64,000 nt of DNA from Rhodococcoides trifolii (GCF_014635345.1 NZ_BMCU01000001.1:1426001-1490000), one strand, 5' to 3'. Counted from the stretch's first letter, positions 42,249 through 53,276 are shown. Notes: generated from the letters alone by a model not told the origin. Numbers and translations are program-made.

Positions 42249-43663
42249 ACGCCCATCCCGCCGGCCCCCGGCACGCAGAAGGGTCACCCGTGTCGTCCAC
42301 GCCCGAACGTCCCACCGCCGCAGCACTGACGTCGTTGCCGGACAAGATCTTTCCGCGTAATGCGGTCCGCGACGTCGACGGCGTTCTGACCGTCGCCGGC
42401 GTGAAGGTCACCGACCTCGCAGCCGAGTACGGGACCCCGCTCTTCGTCATCGACGAGGACGACTTCCGCTCGCGCTGCCGTGACATGGCAGCCGCGTTCG
42501 GCGCCCCCGAGCGGGTTCACTACGCGTCGAAGGCGTTTCTGTGCGGCGAGATCGCTCGCTGGGTGGCCGACGAGGGACTCTCGCTCGACGTGTGCTCCGG
42601 TGGGGAGCTCGCCGTGGCGCTGCACGCGGGCTTTCCTGCCGGCCGAATCGCCATGCACGGCAACAACAAATCGCGTGCCGAACTCGAGGCCGGTGTGCGT
42701 GCCGGAGTCGAGCACGTGGTGCTGGACTCGATGATGGAGATCGATCGTCTGGACGATGTCGCCGGTGAACTCGGGTCCGTGCAGGACGTCCTGATTCGCA
42801 TCACGGTCGGTGTCGAGGCCCACACCCACGAGTTCATCGCCACCGCCCACGAGGACCAGAAGTTCGGGTTCTCGCTCGCGGACGGCTCGGCGCTGGCGGC
42901 CGTGCGTCGCGTGTTCGAGGCGGACAACCTGCGACTCGTCGGACTGCACAGTCACATCGGCTCCCAGATCTTCGAGGTCGACGGATTCGAGCTCGCGGCG
43001 CACCGGGTGATCGGACTTCTTCGCGACGTCGTCGCCGAGTTCGGCGTCGACAAGACGTCGCAGATCTCGGTGGTGGATCTCGGTGGCGGAATGGGCATCC
43101 ACTACGTACCCGGCGACGACCCGCCCCCCGTGGACGAACTGGCGGCGAAGCTGACCAACATCGTCGAGACCGAGTCCGCCGCAGCAGGTCTGCCCACGCC
43201 GACCCTCGCCGTCGAGCCCGGACGCGCCATCGCCGGTCCCGGCACGGTCACCCTGTACGAGGTGGGTACCGTCAAGGACGTCACCGTGGGGTCGACCTTG
43301 ACGCGCCGCTATATCAGTGTCGACGGGGGGATGAGCGACAACATCCGCACTTCGCTCTATCAAGCCGAGTACGTGGGCCGCCTGGTCTCGCGTGATTCCG
43401 ACGCGGACCCGGTGCTGGCCCGTATCGTCGGAAAGCACTGCGAGAGTGGCGACATCGTCATCCGTGACACGTGGCAGCCGGCCGATCTCGGCCCCGGTGA
43501 CCTGTTCGCCGTCGCGGCGACCGGCGCCTACTGCTATTCCATGTCGAGCCGCTACAACCTCCTGCCGCGCCCCGCGGTGGTGGCTGTGCGCGGCGGGGAA
43601 TCACGACTCGTGCTTCGCCGGGAAACGTTCGACGATCTTCTCAGCCTGGAGGTAAGCAAGTGA
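42245..43663 (+). CDS. lysA: Diaminopimelate decarboxylase
   Basis: 472 residues from GTG 42245. A PLP enzyme making lysine from meso-diaminopimelate. The PLP lysine is K96 in [10 protein letters not shown]; other marks are [33 protein letters not shown] and the dimer-contact cysteine segment in GKHCESGD. An ATG about 15 codons in gives an alternative start. GTGA overlaps on both sides couple it to argS and hom. Confidence 0.96.
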   Translation: MNAHPAGPRHAEGSPVSSTPERPTAAALTSLPDKIFPRNAVRDVDGVLTVAGVKVTDLAAEYGTPLFVIDEDDFRSRCRDMAAAFGAPERVHYASKAFLCGEIARWVADEGLSLDVCSGGELAVALHAGFPAGRIAMHGNNKSRAELEAGVRAGVEHVVLDSMMEIDRLDDVAGELGSVQDVLIRITVGVEAHTHEFIATAHEDQKFGFSLADGSALAAVRRVFEADNLRLVGLHSHIGSQIFEVDGFELAAHRVIGLLRDVVAEFGVDKTSQISVVDLGGGMGIHYVPGDDPPPVDELAAKLTNIVETESAAAGLPTPTLAVEPGRAIAGPGTVTLYEVGTVKDVTVGSTLTRRYISVDGGMSDNIRTSLYQAEYVGRLVSRDSDADPVLARIVGKHCESGDIVIRDTWQPADLGPGDLFAVAATGAYCYSMSSRYNLLPRPAVVAVRGGESRLVLRRETFDDLLSLEVSK

Positions 43664-44967
43664 GCGCACCGTCGGTACACCCCATCGGGGTCGCCGTTCT
43701 CGGTCTCGGCAACGTCGGCACCGAGGTGGTCCGCATACTGCAGGAGAACGCCGGTGATCTCGAAGCGCGTGTCGGTGCGCCGATCGTGTTGCGTGGCATT
43801 GCCGTTCGGACGCTCGGTGACCGCGGCGTGGCCGAGGAACTGCTGACCACCGATCCGCATTCGCTCGTCGCGCGCGACGACGTCGACATCGTGGTCGAGG
43901 TGTTCGGCGGCATCGAGCCGGCGAAGGAGCTCATGCTCAGTGCGTTGAACGCCGGCAAATCCGTGGTCACCGCGAACAAGGCGTTGTTGGCCGACTACAC
44001 CGGTGAGCTCGCCGAGGCCGCCGAGAACCACCGCGCCGACCTGTACTTCGAGGCGGCGGTCGCGGGCGCCATTCCGGTGGTTCGTCCGCTGATGCAATCC
44101 CTGGCGGGCGACCGTGTCGACCGGGTGATCGGAATCGTCAACGGGACCACGAACTTCATTCTCTCGGCGATGGATTCGACGGGTGCGGACTACTCGGAGA
44201 CCTTGGCCGAGGCCGGACGGCTGGGATACGCCGAGGCCGACCCCACCGCCGACGTCGAGGGATACGACGCCGCGTCGAAGGCGGCCATTCTCGCTTCGCT
44301 CGCGTTCCACACCCGCGTGACGGCCGCGGACGTGTACCGAGAGGGCATCTCGTCCATCACCGCCGACGACCTCGCCACCGCTCGTGCGCTCGACTGCACG
44401 GTCAAATTGCTGGCGCTCTGCGAGCGGGTGCTCGGCGAAGACGGTCAGGAACGCATCTCGGTGCGGGTGTACCCCGCGCTGGTTCCGTTGTCGCATCCAC
44501 TGGCGTCGGTGAGCGGCGCGTTCAACGCCATCGTCGTCGAGGCGAAGGCCGCCGGCCGGCTGATGTTCTACGGCCAGGGCGCAGGCGGTGCGCCCACCGC
44601 GTCCGCGGTCATGGGTGATCTGGTCATGGCCGCGCGTAACAAGGTGTTCGGAGGTCGCGGACCGGCTGATTCGACCTACGCGAAACTCCCCATCGCACCC
44701 ATGGGCGACACGCCCACGCGCTACCACGTCAACATGCAGGTGTCCGACCGTGCCGGTGTGTTGTCCGCTGTCGCAGCCGAATTCGCCAAGTTCGACGTCA
44801 GCATCTCCACGGTGCGGCAGGAGGGCGCCGGTGAACATGCCCGCCTCGTCGTCGTGACCCATCGCGCCACCGACTCCGCTCTGGCGGCCACCGTGAAGTC
44901 CCTGTCGAGCCTCGAGTTCGTCAACGACGTCACCAGCGTTCTCCGATTGGAAGGCACTTCCGAATGA
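43660..44967 (+). CDS. hom: Homoserine dehydrogenase
   Basis: 435 residues. NAD(P)-dependent reduction of aspartate semialdehyde to homoserine, the branch point to threonine and methionine. N-terminal motif [34 protein letters not shown] and the catalytic region [16 protein letters not shown] are present. The last ~80 residues are an ACT domain ([18 protein letters not shown]) that gives threonine feedback inhibition, as in Corynebacterium. Overlaps thrC by 4 bp. Confidence 0.96.
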   Translation: MSAPSVHPIGVAVLGLGNVGTEVVRILQENAGDLEARVGAPIVLRGIAVRTLGDRGVAEELLTTDPHSLVARDDVDIVVEVFGGIEPAKELMLSALNAGKSVVTANKALLADYTGELAEAAENHRADLYFEAAVAGAIPVVRPLMQSLAGDRVDRVIGIVNGTTNFILSAMDSTGADYSETLAEAGRLGYAEADPTADVEGYDAASKAAILASLAFHTRVTAADVYREGISSITADDLATARALDCTVKLLALCERVLGEDGQERISVRVYPALVPLSHPLASVSGAFNAIVVEAKAAGRLMFYGQGAGGAPTASAVMGDLVMAARNKVFGGRGPADSTYAKLPIAPMGDTPTRYHVNMQVSDRAGVLSAVAAEFAKFDVSISTVRQEGAGEHARLVVVTHRATDSALAATVKSLSSLEFVNDVTSVLRLEGTSE

Positions 44968-46046
44968 CGACCACCACGCCGCCCGTGCACACCCCGTGGC
45001 CCGGACTGATCGCCGCGTACCGCGATCGGCTCGCCATCGGACCCGACTGGACCCCGATCACGTTGCGCGAGGGCGGAACTCCTCTGCTTCCCGCCCAACG
45101 GCTCTCCGAGCTGACCGGGTGCGAGGTGCACATCAAGGTCGAGGGTCTGAACCCGACGGGGTCGTTCAAGGACCGCGGTATGACCATGGCCGTGACCGAC
45201 GCGCTCGCCCGTGGGCAGCGCGCCGTGTTGTGCGCCTCCACCGGAAACACGTCGGCGTCGGCAGCGGCGTACGCGGCCAAGGCGGGCATGACGTGTGCCG
45301 TGTTGATTCCGCAGGGCAAGATCGCGATGGGCAAGTTGGCGCAGGCACTGATGCACGGCGCCAAGATCATTCAGGTCGAGGGCAACTTCGACGACTGCCT
45401 CGAACTGGCCCGTAAGACCACTGCGGAGTTCCCCACCATCGGGCTCGTCAACTCGGTGAACCCGGTGCGTATCGACGGCCAGAAGACCGCAGCGTTCGAG
45501 ATCTGCGACGCACTCGGAGACGCCCCGGACGTTCACGTCCTCCCGGTGGGCAACGCCGGCAACATCACCGCCTACTGGCGTGGATACGGCGAGTACTACG
45601 CCGACGGACTCACCACGCGCCGTCCGCGCATGCTCGGGGTACAGGCGGCCGGTGCGGCGCCGCTGGTACACGGTGCGCCCGTGAAGAATCCGGACACCAT
45701 CGCCACCGCGATCCGGATCGGCTCGCCCGCATCGTGGAACGGCGCGATGGCAGCCAAGGAGGAGTCGGGCGGCGCCTTCCGGGCCGCGACCGACGACGAG
45801 ATCCTCGAGGCGTACCGACTGCTGGCGTCGACCGAAGGTGTGTTCGTCGAGCCCGCGTCCGCGGCATCGATCGCCGGCCTGATCGCGGCGAGCAGGGACG
45901 GTTGGCTCGACCGCGGACTGACGGTCGTGTGCACGGTCACGGGCAACGGTCTGAAGGATTCGGACACCGCGCTGCTGGGGATGACCGAGGTGCAACCGAT
46001 ACCCGTCGATCCGGTCGCGGTGGCGTCGGCGCTCGAACTGGCCTGA
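44964..46046 (+). CDS. thrC: Threonine synthase
   Basis: 360 residues, the short class lacking the N-terminal extension. PLP-dependent conversion of O-phosphohomoserine to threonine. The PLP lysine is K69 in [30 protein letters not shown] and [12 protein letters not shown] form the cofactor phosphate loop. The order hom-thrC-thrB is typical for Corynebacteriales. Eleven bases separate it from thrB. Confidence 0.96.
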   Translation: MTTTTPPVHTPWPGLIAAYRDRLAIGPDWTPITLREGGTPLLPAQRLSELTGCEVHIKVEGLNPTGSFKDRGMTMAVTDALARGQRAVLCASTGNTSASAAAYAAKAGMTCAVLIPQGKIAMGKLAQALMHGAKIIQVEGNFDDCLELARKTTAEFPTIGLVNSVNPVRIDGQKTAAFEICDALGDAPDVHVLPVGNAGNITAYWRGYGEYYADGLTTRRPRMLGVQAAGAAPLVHGAPVKNPDTIATAIRIGSPASWNGAMAAKEESGGAFRAATDDEILEAYRLLASTEGVFVEPASAASIAGLIAASRDGWLDRGLTVVCTVTGNGLKDSDTALLGMTEVQPIPVDPVAVASALELA

Positions 46047-46057
46047 CGACGCCGACG

Positions 46058-46990
46058 ATGACTGCGACACTGCCTACCGGGCTGTCCGCGCGAGCGCGCG
46101 TTCCGGCCTCGAGTGCCAATCTGGGTCCCGGATTCGATTGTCTCGGAATGGCTTTGGGTCTCTACGACGAGATCGTGGTGACCGTCGCAGCATCCGGGTT
46201 GGACATTCGAGTCGAGGGCGAGGGTGCGGACGACGTTCCCTGGGGCCCATCGCATCTCGTGGTGCGGGCGATCGAGCGGGGACTCGAATCCGCAGGTGTG
46301 TGGGCGGACGGTCTGTCGGTCGTGTGCCGTAATTCGATTCCGCACTCGCGTGGTCTCGGGTCGTCGGCGTCCGCCGTCGTCGGTGGATTGGCTGCCGCGA
46401 ACGCGCTGGCCGCCAAGGTGAGTGCCGATCTGGAGCTGAGTACGGCGCAGATGGTGCAACTGGCATCGGAATTCGAAGGTCACCCGGACAACGCATCCGC
46501 GAGCGTTCTCGGGGGAGCGGTGGTGTCCTGGAGTCAAGAGGCGGGGCCGCCCGAAGGTCCCCGAACCTTCGCCGCGACTCGCCTCGAAGTGCATCCGGAC
46601 GTACGGGCGACCGTCTTCATCCCCCGCGAACGGTCGTCGACCGTCCACACGCGCGGGCTGCTGCCCGAACTGGTACCGCACCGGGACGCCGCCTTCAACG
46701 CCGGCCGAACGGGGTTGGCCGTCGTGGCGCTGACCTCGCACCCGGAATTGTTGATGGCAGCGACCGAGGACAGGCTGCACCAGCCTTACCGGGCGTCCGC
46801 GCTACCGCTGACCACGCGGTGGGTTCGCTCCATCCGCAGCCGGGGATACGCGGCCACCGTCTCCGGCGCTGGACCCACCGTTCTTGCCCTGAGCACCGAG
46901 CCGCTGCCGCACGACTTGATCGAGTCGGCTCGAGACGAGGGAATAACCGTTCTCGAACTCGACGTTGCAGAAGGTGTCGTGGTCGACTGA
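46058..46990 (+). CDS. thrB: Homoserine kinase
   Basis: 310 residues from ATG 46058. A GHMP kinase that phosphorylates homoserine for ThrC. Motifs are [19 protein letters not shown], the ATP loop [17 protein letters not shown], and the C-terminal [10 protein letters not shown]. There is no obvious ribosome site, so translation probably reinitiates after thrC. It closes the argS-thrB run; rho follows after 257 bp. Confidence 0.95.
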   Translation: MTATLPTGLSARARVPASSANLGPGFDCLGMALGLYDEIVVTVAASGLDIRVEGEGADDVPWGPSHLVVRAIERGLESAGVWADGLSVVCRNSIPHSRGLGSSASAVVGGLAAANALAAKVSADLELSTAQMVQLASEFEGHPDNASASVLGGAVVSWSQEAGPPEGPRTFAATRLEVHPDVRATVFIPRERSSTVHTRGLLPELVPHRDAAFNAGRTGLAVVALTSHPELLMAATEDRLHQPYRASALPLTTRWVRSIRSRGYAATVSGAGPTVLALSTEPLPHDLIESARDEGITVLELDVAEGVVVD

Positions 46991-47172
46991 AATCGGGCGC
47001 GCGCAGGTCGGTTCTTGCCCGCACCGAGGTGTGAGGCTATTCTGACTGTCGTCCGCATATCGTGCGCATCTGGCGCCGGTCTTCACACAGGGCGAAATTC
47101 TTTTTCGTGGCCTCCCTGGTTCTCTACTGAGACCGAAGTCTGCAGAGGACGCGAACGACCACGGCACAACCG

Positions 47173-47192
47173 GGTTCGAAATGACTCGAACC
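47173..47192 (+). repeat. Inverted repeat in the rho leader
   Basis: GGTTCGA, six bases (AATGAC), then TCGAACC: a perfect 7-bp inverted repeat 55 bp before the rho GTG. As RNA it would be a small hairpin. The 257-bp gap 46991-47247 holds no other gene. Rho is autoregulated through its leader in E. coli, so this could take part, but that is inference. Confidence 0.35.
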
Positions 47193-47247
47193 GCGGGACG
47201 AACCCTCGCTTGGCGCACAGTGCGCGCGAGGGAAGGAAAGGACCTCC

Positions 47248-49353
47248 GTGACCGATACGGAACTCATCGCTGTTCCCGACTCCACCAAAGCTCCCCGCGC
47301 GGCCGCTCGACGCGGCGCAGGGCTCTCGTCGATGGTGTTGACCGAACTGCGAAGCCTCGCCACCGAGCTGGGAATCAAGGGTGTCTCCGGGATGCGCAAG
47401 GGCGCACTCGTCGAGGCCATCGAGTCCCGTCAGGTGTCGGCGCCGCCGCGGCGCGACAGTGCCCCGGCACGGCCGCCCGCAGCAGAGCCGCCCGCCGCAG
47501 AGACGCCGGCCGAGGCGTCTCCGGCCGCCGACGCCGACGATTCCGCCGGCCCGCGCCGCACCCGAGCACGACGCGGCGCCACCCGTCGCGCCGGGAGTGC
47601 GGATTCGGACGCCGGCTCCGCACCGCAGGAAGCTGCAGAATCTTCGCCGGCGGCCGAGACGGCACCTGCCGCGACTGCGCCTGCCGTCGACTCGGCACCC
47701 GCCAAGGCTGCGCCCGCCACGGACACAACACCCGCCACGGACACCGCACCCGCCGAGGCTGCGCCCGCCGAGGAGCGCACCGGCGGTAACGGTCAGGGTC
47801 AGCCGGACCGTCAGGGCGGTAGCGACCGACCGCGTCGGGAACGCCAGGGCAGCAACGACCGCCAGAACAACGGCGACCGTCAGGGTGGCAACGACCGTCA
47901 GAACAACGGCGACCGCCAGGGTGGCAACGACCGCCAGAACAACGGCGACCGCCAGCCGCGGAACGATCGTGATCGCAACAACAACGATCGTGATCGCAAC
48001 AACAACGATCGTGATCGCAACAACAACGACCGCAACAACAACGACCGTCAGAACAACGGTCCGCGCGACGACAATCGTCAACAGGACGACGAGGGAGACG
48101 GCCGGGGCAGGCGGGGTCGCAGGTTCCGCGAGCGTCGCCGTGGACGTGACCGCGACGGTGCCCCCGACGGCAATCAGCGCGAACCGGAGATCCGGGAAGA
48201 CGACGTTCTCCAGCCGGTCGCGGGCATCTTGGACGTGCTCGACAACTACGCGTTCGTGCGGACGTCGGGGTATCTCGCCGGGCCCAACGACGTCTACGTG
48301 TCGATGAACCTGGTCCGCCGCAACGGTTTGCGTCGTGGTGACGCGATCACCGGTGCGGTCAAGGTGGCGAAGGACGGCGGCGGCGATCAGGGAAATTCGC
48401 GGCAGAAGTTCAACCCGCTCGTGCGCCTCGACACCGTCAACGGCGCCGAGCCCGACGCAGCCCGTAAGCGGCCCGAGTTCAACAAGCTCACGCCGCTCTA
48501 CCCGAACCAGCGTCTGCGCCTCGAGACCACGCCGAACATCCTCACCACGCGCATCATCGACCTGGTGATGCCCATCGGTAAGGGTCAGCGCGCGCTGATC
48601 GTCAGCCCGCCCAAGGCAGGCAAGACGAGTGTTCTGCAAGCCATCGCCAACGCGATCGCCGTGAACAACCCCGAGTGCTACCTGATGGTCATCCTCGTGG
48701 ACGAACGTCCCGAGGAAGTCACGGACATGCAGCGCAGCGTCAAGGGTGAGGTCATCGCCTCGACCTTCGACCGGCCGCCGGGCGATCACACGTCGGTGGC
48801 AGAACTGGCCATCGAGCGTGCCAAGCGTCTGGTCGAGGACGGTCGCGACGTGGTCGTACTGCTCGACTCGATCACGCGTCTGGGCCGTGCCTACAACAAC
48901 AGCTCGCCCGCGTCGGGCCGAATCCTGTCCGGTGGTGTCGATTCGACAGCGCTGTACCCGCCGAAGCGTTTCCTCGGTGCTGCACGCAACATCGAGCACG
49001 GCGGATCCTTGACGATCATCGCGACGGCCATGGTGGAAACCGGATCGACCGGCGACACCGTGATCTTCGAGGAGTTCAAGGGCACCGGTAACGCCGAGCT
49101 CAAGCTCGATCGCAAGATCGCCGAGCGTCGGGTGTTCCCCGCAGTCGACATCAACCCGTCGAGCACCCGTCACGACGAGTTGCTGCTGAGCCCGGACGAG
49201 GCAGCCGTGGTGCACAAGCTCCGGCGGGTGCTTTCCGGCCTCGACTCGCACCAGGCGATCGACCTGCTGGTGGATCGACTGAAGAAGAGCAAGAACAACA
49301 TCGAGTTCCTCATGGAGGTGTCGAAGACGGCACCGGGTGGGAACGGCGACTAG
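47248..49353 (+). CDS. rho: Transcription termination factor Rho, with a long disordered N-terminal extension
   Basis: 701 residues versus about 420 in E. coli. GTG 47248 is preceded by GGAAAGGA. The first ~60 residues hold the Rho N-terminal helix domain; residues ~65-310 are an Ala/Pro/Glu-rich then Asn/Asp/Arg/Gly-rich insertion built of tandem repeats. The RNA-binding OB region begins near [18 protein letters not shown] (residue 321), and the ATPase has Walker [13 protein letters not shown] at ~452 and the Q-loop/R-loop set. It is a hexameric RNA helicase that ends transcription. High-GC actinobacteria generally carry such insertions, which increase RNA affinity. Confidence 0.96.
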   Translation: MTDTELIAVPDSTKAPRAAARRGAGLSSMVLTELRSLATELGIKGVSGMRKGALVEAIESRQVSAPPRRDSAPARPPAAEPPAAETPAEASPAADADDSAGPRRTRARRGATRRAGSADSDAGSAPQEAAESSPAAETAPAATAPAVDSAPAKAAPATDTTPATDTAPAEAAPAEERTGGNGQGQPDRQGGSDRPRRERQGSNDRQNNGDRQGGNDRQNNGDRQGGNDRQNNGDRQPRNDRDRNNNDRDRNNNDRDRNNNDRNNNDRQNNGPRDDNRQQDDEGDGRGRRGRRFRERRRGRDRDGAPDGNQREPEIREDDVLQPVAGILDVLDNYAFVRTSGYLAGPNDVYVSMNLVRRNGLRRGDAITGAVKVAKDGGGDQGNSRQKFNPLVRLDTVNGAEPDAARKRPEFNKLTPLYPNQRLRLETTPNILTTRIIDLVMPIGKGQRALIVSPPKAGKTSVLQAIANAIAVNNPECYLMVILVDERPEEVTDMQRSVKGEVIASTFDRPPGDHTSVAELAIERAKRLVEDGRDVVVLLDSITRLGRAYNNSSPASGRILSGGVDSTALYPPKRFLGAARNIEHGGSLTIIATAMVETGSTGDTVIFEEFKGTGNAELKLDRKIAERRVFPAVDINPSSTRHDELLLSPDEAAVVHKLRRVLSGLDSHQAIDLLVDRLKKSKNNIEFLMEVSKTAPGGNGD
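47854..48042 (+). repeat. Tandem coding repeats in rho (36 bp x3, then 21 bp x3)
   Basis: Three near-identical 36-bp units (47854-47889, 47890-47925, 47926-47961; the last diverges at its end) encode [12 protein letters not shown]. They are followed by three identical 21-bp units (47965-47985, 47986-48006, 48007-48027) encoding DRDRNNN and by a 15-bp derivative. Almost perfect DNA identity implies recent slippage or recombination and likely length differences between strains. Confidence 0.9.
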
Positions 49354-49492
49354 CAGGAATACATTCTCCAGCCATCCGGTTGAGAGGATTACCAGCTCAG
49401 AGAGCGCTTCTGGCATACTGAGCGGCCGAGTCCGGTTCCGGTTCACGTCCTCGACAGTCGAGGTCGACCCGGCGACCATGAAAGGGACACCC

Positions 49493-49726
49493 ATGAAGGC
49501 AGGAATTCACCCCACCTACAACGCGACAACCGTCGTGTGTGGTTGTGGCAATACTTTCGAGACGCACAGCACGTCCACGTCCGGGCGCATCAACGTCGAG
49601 GTCTGCTCGCAGTGCCACCCGTTCTACACGGGTAAGCAGAAGATTCTCGACACCGGTGGGCGCGTTGCTCGCTTCGAGGCTCGCTACGGCAAGCGCGCCG
49701 GCAAGAAGGCCGACGCAGACAGCTAG
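49493..49726 (+). CDS. rpmE: Ribosomal protein bL31, zinc-binding form
   Basis: 77 residues from ATG 49493 (AAAGGGAC upstream; ATG 49478 is in frame but less likely). The zinc ligands are C16, C18, C38 and C41 (VVCGCG and EVCSQCHPF), so this is the C+ form that is replaced by a cysteine-free paralogue in zinc starvation. It bridges the 50S and 30S subunits. A strong hairpin follows the stop. Confidence 0.95.
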   Translation: MKAGIHPTYNATTVVCGCGNTFETHSTSTSGRINVEVCSQCHPFYTGKQKILDTGGRVARFEARYGKRAGKKADADS

Positions 49727-49735
49727 CTTCTCCAC

Positions 49736-49774
49736 AGACGCCCGTCCTGAGCACTGCGCTCAGGGCGGGCGTCT
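49736..49774 (+). terminator. Intrinsic-type hairpin after rpmE
   Basis: Arms 49736-49752 and 49758-49774 form a 17-bp stem with a single G-T pair and a 5-base loop (ACTGC). The tail GTGCTTT has only three T, so termination may be partial or Rho-assisted. It sits between rpmE and prfA and probably separates their expression. Confidence 0.7.
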
Positions 49775-49803
49775 GTGCTTTACCGACGACAGGGAGCACG
49801 AAC

Positions 49804-50883
49804 ATGGCAGGTACCACCTCCCCGTCCGCCATCGACGACATTCTGGCGGAGCACGAGGGGCTCGAGCGCGATCTCGCCGACCCGGCTCTGCACAACGACC
49901 CGGCTGCCGCCCGGCGTGCTGGCAAGCGCTTCGCGCAGCTCGCCCCGATCATGTCCGCATACGCCAAGTTGTCCGCGGCGCGGGACGATCTGGAGGCCGC
50001 GCGTGAGCTGGCCGCGGACGATTCGAGTTTCGCCGCGGAGATACCCGCCCTCGAAGCCACCGTTCTCGAACTCGACACCGCGCTGACCGATCTGCTCGCG
50101 CCTCGCGACCCGCACGACTCCGAAGACATCGTCATGGAGGTCAAGTCCGGTGAGGGAGGGGAAGAGTCGGCGCTGTTCGCCTCGGATCTGGCACGCATGT
50201 ACGTGCGGTATGCAGAACGCCGCGGTTGGAAGGTCGAGATTCTCGACGCCACGGTGTCCGATCTGGGTGGCTACAAGGACGCCACGGTGTCCATCAAATC
50301 CAAAGGTGATGCGCAGGACGGTGTCTGGGCTCGGTTGAAGTTCGAGGGCGGTGTGCACCGGGTGCAGCGCGTCCCCGTCACCGAGTCCCAGGGTCGCGTA
50401 CACACCTCTGCCGCAGGCATTCTCGTGTACCCGGAGCCCGACGAGGTCGAGGACGTCCAGATCGACGAGGGTGATCTGCGCATCGACGTCTACCGTTCCT
50501 CCGGCAAGGGCGGGCAGGGCGTCAACACCACCGACTCTGCCGTCCGTATCACGCACCTGCCCACCGGCATCGTCGTCACCTGCCAGAACGAACGCTCGCA
50601 GCTGCAGAACAAGGCGCGGGCCATGGTGGTTCTCGCGGCCCGCTTGCAGGCCGTCGCCGAGGAAGCCGCAGACCAGGAGGCCGCCGCCGGCCGCGCCAGC
50701 CAGGTGCGCACCGTGGACCGCTCCGAGCGCATTCGTACGTACAACTTTCCGGAGAACCGCATCACCGATCACCGCATCGGGTTCAAGTCGCACAACCTCG
50801 ACGCCGTCCTCGACGGCGAGCTCGATCCGCTGCTCGACGCCCTCGCGGCGGCCGACCGTGCGGCCCGGCTGCAAGCCGAGTGA
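49804..50883 (+). CDS. prfA: Peptide chain release factor 1
   Basis: 359 residues with AGGGAG upstream. RF1 is told from RF2 by the PVT codon-recognition tripeptide (in [14 protein letters not shown]). The GGQ hydrolysis motif is in [15 protein letters not shown]. It releases peptides at UAA and UAG. The glutamine is methylated by PrmC, encoded two genes downstream; normally the two are adjacent, and here a SHOCT-domain gene lies between. Confidence 0.96.
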   Translation: MAGTTSPSAIDDILAEHEGLERDLADPALHNDPAAARRAGKRFAQLAPIMSAYAKLSAARDDLEAARELAADDSSFAAEIPALEATVLELDTALTDLLAPRDPHDSEDIVMEVKSGEGGEESALFASDLARMYVRYAERRGWKVEILDATVSDLGGYKDATVSIKSKGDAQDGVWARLKFEGGVHRVQRVPVTESQGRVHTSAAGILVYPEPDEVEDVQIDEGDLRIDVYRSSGKGGQGVNTTDSAVRITHLPTGIVVTCQNERSQLQNKARAMVVLAARLQAVAEEAADQEAAAGRASQVRTVDRSERIRTYNFPENRITDHRIGFKSHNLDAVLDGELDPLLDALAAADRAARLQAE

Positions 50884-50889
50884 CCTGCG

Positions 50890-50895
50890 TAAGCT
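50890..50895 (+). promoter_or_regulatory. Possible -10 of the SHOCT-protein gene
   Basis: TAAGCT fits TANNNT and ends 7 bases before the ATG at 50903, in the 19-bp gap after prfA. No ribosome site exists in the gap (GAGCGTC). This suggests an own, leaderless promoter for the inserted gene; no -35 is evident. Confidence 0.35.
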
Positions 50896-50902
50896 GAGCG
50901 TC

Positions 50903-51712
50903 ATGGCACAGCAATTGACTCCGGATGGTCAGCGGTCCGTCGAATCGATTGCGCAGCGGTACGGCATTTCCACCGGGGCGGTCGAGACCATGCTCGTCGC
51001 GGTCAACATCGGCGGCGGCACCATGGCGCAGTTCAACATCGCCGAGCTCGGTGGCGGCGGCCAGTGGATGCGCGGCGGTATGACCATGGTGGGCAACATG
51101 TTCGATCACGGACTCAAACAGCGCGTGGACAACTTGTGCAACGAGCTGTCCACCCTGCTCTCGTCGACGCAGGTGTTCGCGGTGGTTCCCAACGGGTCCG
51201 GCAGTCGCGGAAACAATTGGTGGCCCGCCGAGTTGGGTACGCCCAGTTCCAGCGGCGGGCAGAACGACTCTCGATACGCGGTCTTCCCGCAAGTCAGGCG
51301 GCTCGCGATTCAGTACGGCGGAGCCGTGACCGTGTACGACACCCTCGATTACTCCATCGGTGGTGTCTCGCAACAACAGGGCAGCGGCCCGCAGTCACTG
51401 TTGTTCTCCAGCCAGAAGGGGCAGGTCCCCGTGACCAGCCTTCCCCAGGTCCGCACCGACAACGACGGCCGAGCGGAACCCACCGTGCAGCAAGCAACCG
51501 CGTCGGTTCCGTCCCCACCGCAGCACCGGGGCGATTCGACCCAGCACTGGAACCGGCAGCCGGAGCAGCGGCCGGCTCCTGCACCGTTGGAGAGCGTGGG
51601 CTCCACCGACATCATCGCCTCCATCGAGGCCCTCGCCGGCCTGCATGCGCGCGGAATCCTGACCGACGACGAGTTCTCGGCCAAGAAAGCGGAACTGCTC
51701 GGGAGGTTGTGA
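50903..51712 (+). CDS. SHOCT-domain protein of unknown function, between prfA and prmC
   Basis: 269 residues. The N-terminus (TPDGQRSVESIAQRYGISTG) looks like a small helical module, followed by a glycine-rich conserved region (GGGTMAQFNIAELGGGGQWM, NMFDHGLKQRVDNL), a proline/glutamine-rich linker, and a C-terminal SHOCT motif (ALAGLHARGILTDDEFSAKKAELL), a short oligomerisation segment. No enzyme motif. Such proteins are scattered in actinobacteria. Its place in a translation-factor operon may be fortuitous; the possible leaderless promoter supports independent control. Confidence 0.85.
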   Translation: MAQQLTPDGQRSVESIAQRYGISTGAVETMLVAVNIGGGTMAQFNIAELGGGGQWMRGGMTMVGNMFDHGLKQRVDNLCNELSTLLSSTQVFAVVPNGSGSRGNNWWPAELGTPSSSGGQNDSRYAVFPQVRRLAIQYGGAVTVYDTLDYSIGGVSQQQGSGPQSLLFSSQKGQVPVTSLPQVRTDNDGRAEPTVQQATASVPSPPQHRGDSTQHWNRQPEQRPAPAPLESVGSTDIIASIEALAGLHARGILTDDEFSAKKAELLGRL

Positions 51713-51714
51713 CG

Positions 51715-52596
51715 ATGACCCGAGTTCCTCTTCGTCTCGCTATCGTCGACGCCACCGCCACGCTGACGGCGGCGGGTGTGGGGAGCCCCCGCGCCGACGC
51801 CGAAATTCTCGCCTCTCACATCGTGGGTGTGCCGCGAACTCGGCTCGGACTCGTTCCGCTCGTGGAACCCGAGGTGCTCGACGCGTACCGCAGCATGGTT
51901 GCGCAGCGTGCGAAACGAATTCCGTTGCAGTACATCATCGGAACCTCGTCGCTCGGGGAGATCGACGTGGAAGTCGGGCCAGGTGTGTTCGTGCCCCGGC
52001 CGGAGACGGAGTTGCTCCTCGCGTGGGCTCTCGCGTTCCTGGAGAACGTGAACCGGCACCCGCCGGTGGTGCTGGATCTGTGCACCGGGTCGGGTGCCCT
52101 CGCCCTGGCCGTGGCGCACGCCCGACCGGACGCGGTGGTGCATGCGGTCGAGAAGGAACCGCACGCGTTGGCGTGGGCGAGAAGAAACTCCGACCTTTTT
52201 GCGGCGCAAGGTGATACACCGATCCACCTGCACCACGGAGACGTCACCGATCGCACGCTGCTGACGGTCCTGGACGGGTCCGTCGACGTGATCGTCGCCA
52301 ATCCGCCCTACATCCCGGTCGGCGCGGTCCTCGAGCCCGAAGTCGCGGATCACGACCCGCACAGTGCGCTGTTCGCCGGCGTCGACGGGTTGTCGGTGAT
52401 AAAGCCGATGGTCGCGAACGCGGCCCGCTGGCTGCGCGTCGGAGGTGGGGTGGGGGTGGAGCACGACGACTCCAACGGCGACGGAGTGGTCGAATCGTTC
52501 ACCGAGCGCAAGGTTTTCGCAGACGTGGCCGAGCATGTGGACCTCGCGGGTAGGCCGCGATTCGTCGTCGCTCGTCGGGCCGCTCGCGCCGAGTGA
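51715..52596 (+). CDS. prmC: Release factor N5-glutamine methyltransferase
   Basis: 293 residues from ATG 51715, eight bases after GGGAGG. It methylates the GGQ glutamine of release factors. PrmC markers are PLQYIIGTSSLGEIDVEV, FVPRPETELL, VLDLCTGSGALALAVA and the substrate-binding NPPY in VIVANPPYIPVG. An N-terminal helical domain precedes the catalytic fold. Ends 12 bp before tsaC. Confidence 0.95.
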   Translation: MTRVPLRLAIVDATATLTAAGVGSPRADAEILASHIVGVPRTRLGLVPLVEPEVLDAYRSMVAQRAKRIPLQYIIGTSSLGEIDVEVGPGVFVPRPETELLLAWALAFLENVNRHPPVVLDLCTGSGALALAVAHARPDAVVHAVEKEPHALAWARRNSDLFAAQGDTPIHLHHGDVTDRTLLTVLDGSVDVIVANPPYIPVGAVLEPEVADHDPHSALFAGVDGLSVIKPMVANAARWLRVGGGVGVEHDDSNGDGVVESFTERKVFADVAEHVDLAGRPRFVVARRAARAE

Positions 52597-52608
52597 GAAG
52601 ATAGTCCC

Positions 52609-53265
52609 GTGCCCACCGTTTACGACTGTTCCGACGCCGACTCACGCGCTGCGGGAATGGATGCAGCCCAGCGCGCCCTGTCCTCCGGACGTCTCGTGGT
52701 CATGCCCACCGACACCGTCTACGGTGTCGCGGCCGACGCGTTCGACAGCAACGCCGTGACCGACCTGCTGCGCGCCAAGGGCCGAGGTCGAGACATGCCG
52801 GTCCCGGTTCTGGTCGGTTCCTGGACCACCATCGACGGTCTGGTCCTGGGCGTCAGATCCGCTGCGAGGGATCTGATTCAGGCCTTCTGGCCCGGTGCGC
52901 TCAGCCTCGTCGTACATCAGGCGCCGTCGCTCGCGTGGGACCTCGGAGACGCACGCGGGACCGTGATGCTGCGAATGCCACTGCACCCGGTCGCCATCGA
53001 GTTGTTGCGCGCAGTGGGACCGTTGGCCGTGTCGAGCGCGAACATCTCCGGCAAACCGCCGGCCGTGACGGTGTCCGAGGCCAAGGAGCAACTTGGCGGG
53101 TCGGCGGCGGTCTACCTCGACGGGGGACCGGCGAAACACGCCCTTGCATCGACGATCGTCGACCTGACGGGGGACAACCCGCGCATACTTCGCGTAGGGG
53201 CTGTCACGGCGAACGACATCGCCGAGGTGCTCGGTGTGAGCGCGGACAGTCTCGTCGACCGATAA
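52609..53265 (+). CDS. tsaC: L-threonylcarbamoyladenylate synthase
   Basis: 218 residues from GTG 52609. The YrdC/Sua5 fold makes threonylcarbamoyl-AMP from threonine, bicarbonate and ATP, the first step of t6A37 in ANN-decoding tRNAs. Motifs are [14 protein letters not shown], the [14 protein letters not shown] binding region and [13 protein letters not shown]. No C-terminal Sua5 domain, so the short TsaC form. Order prmC-tsaC is conserved in actinobacteria. Confidence 0.93.
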   Translation: MPTVYDCSDADSRAAGMDAAQRALSSGRLVVMPTDTVYGVAADAFDSNAVTDLLRAKGRGRDMPVPVLVGSWTTIDGLVLGVRSAARDLIQAFWPGALSLVVHQAPSLAWDLGDARGTVMLRMPLHPVAIELLRAVGPLAVSSANISGKPPAVTVSEAKEQLGGSAAVYLDGGPAKHALASTIVDLTGDNPRILRVGAVTANDIAEVLGVSADSLVDR

Positions 53266-53276
53266 GGACGTGCGTC

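Noticed and set aside
47854..48042. CRISPR-like regular repeats
   Set aside because: Units are contiguous, in frame with rho and without spacers; they encode Asn/Arg-rich peptide repeats.
47083..49494. 803-codon open frame antisense to rho
   Set aside because: Mirror of a GC-rich gene; the Val/Thr/Ala runs are the complement of the rho repeats, and rho is unmistakable on the other strand.
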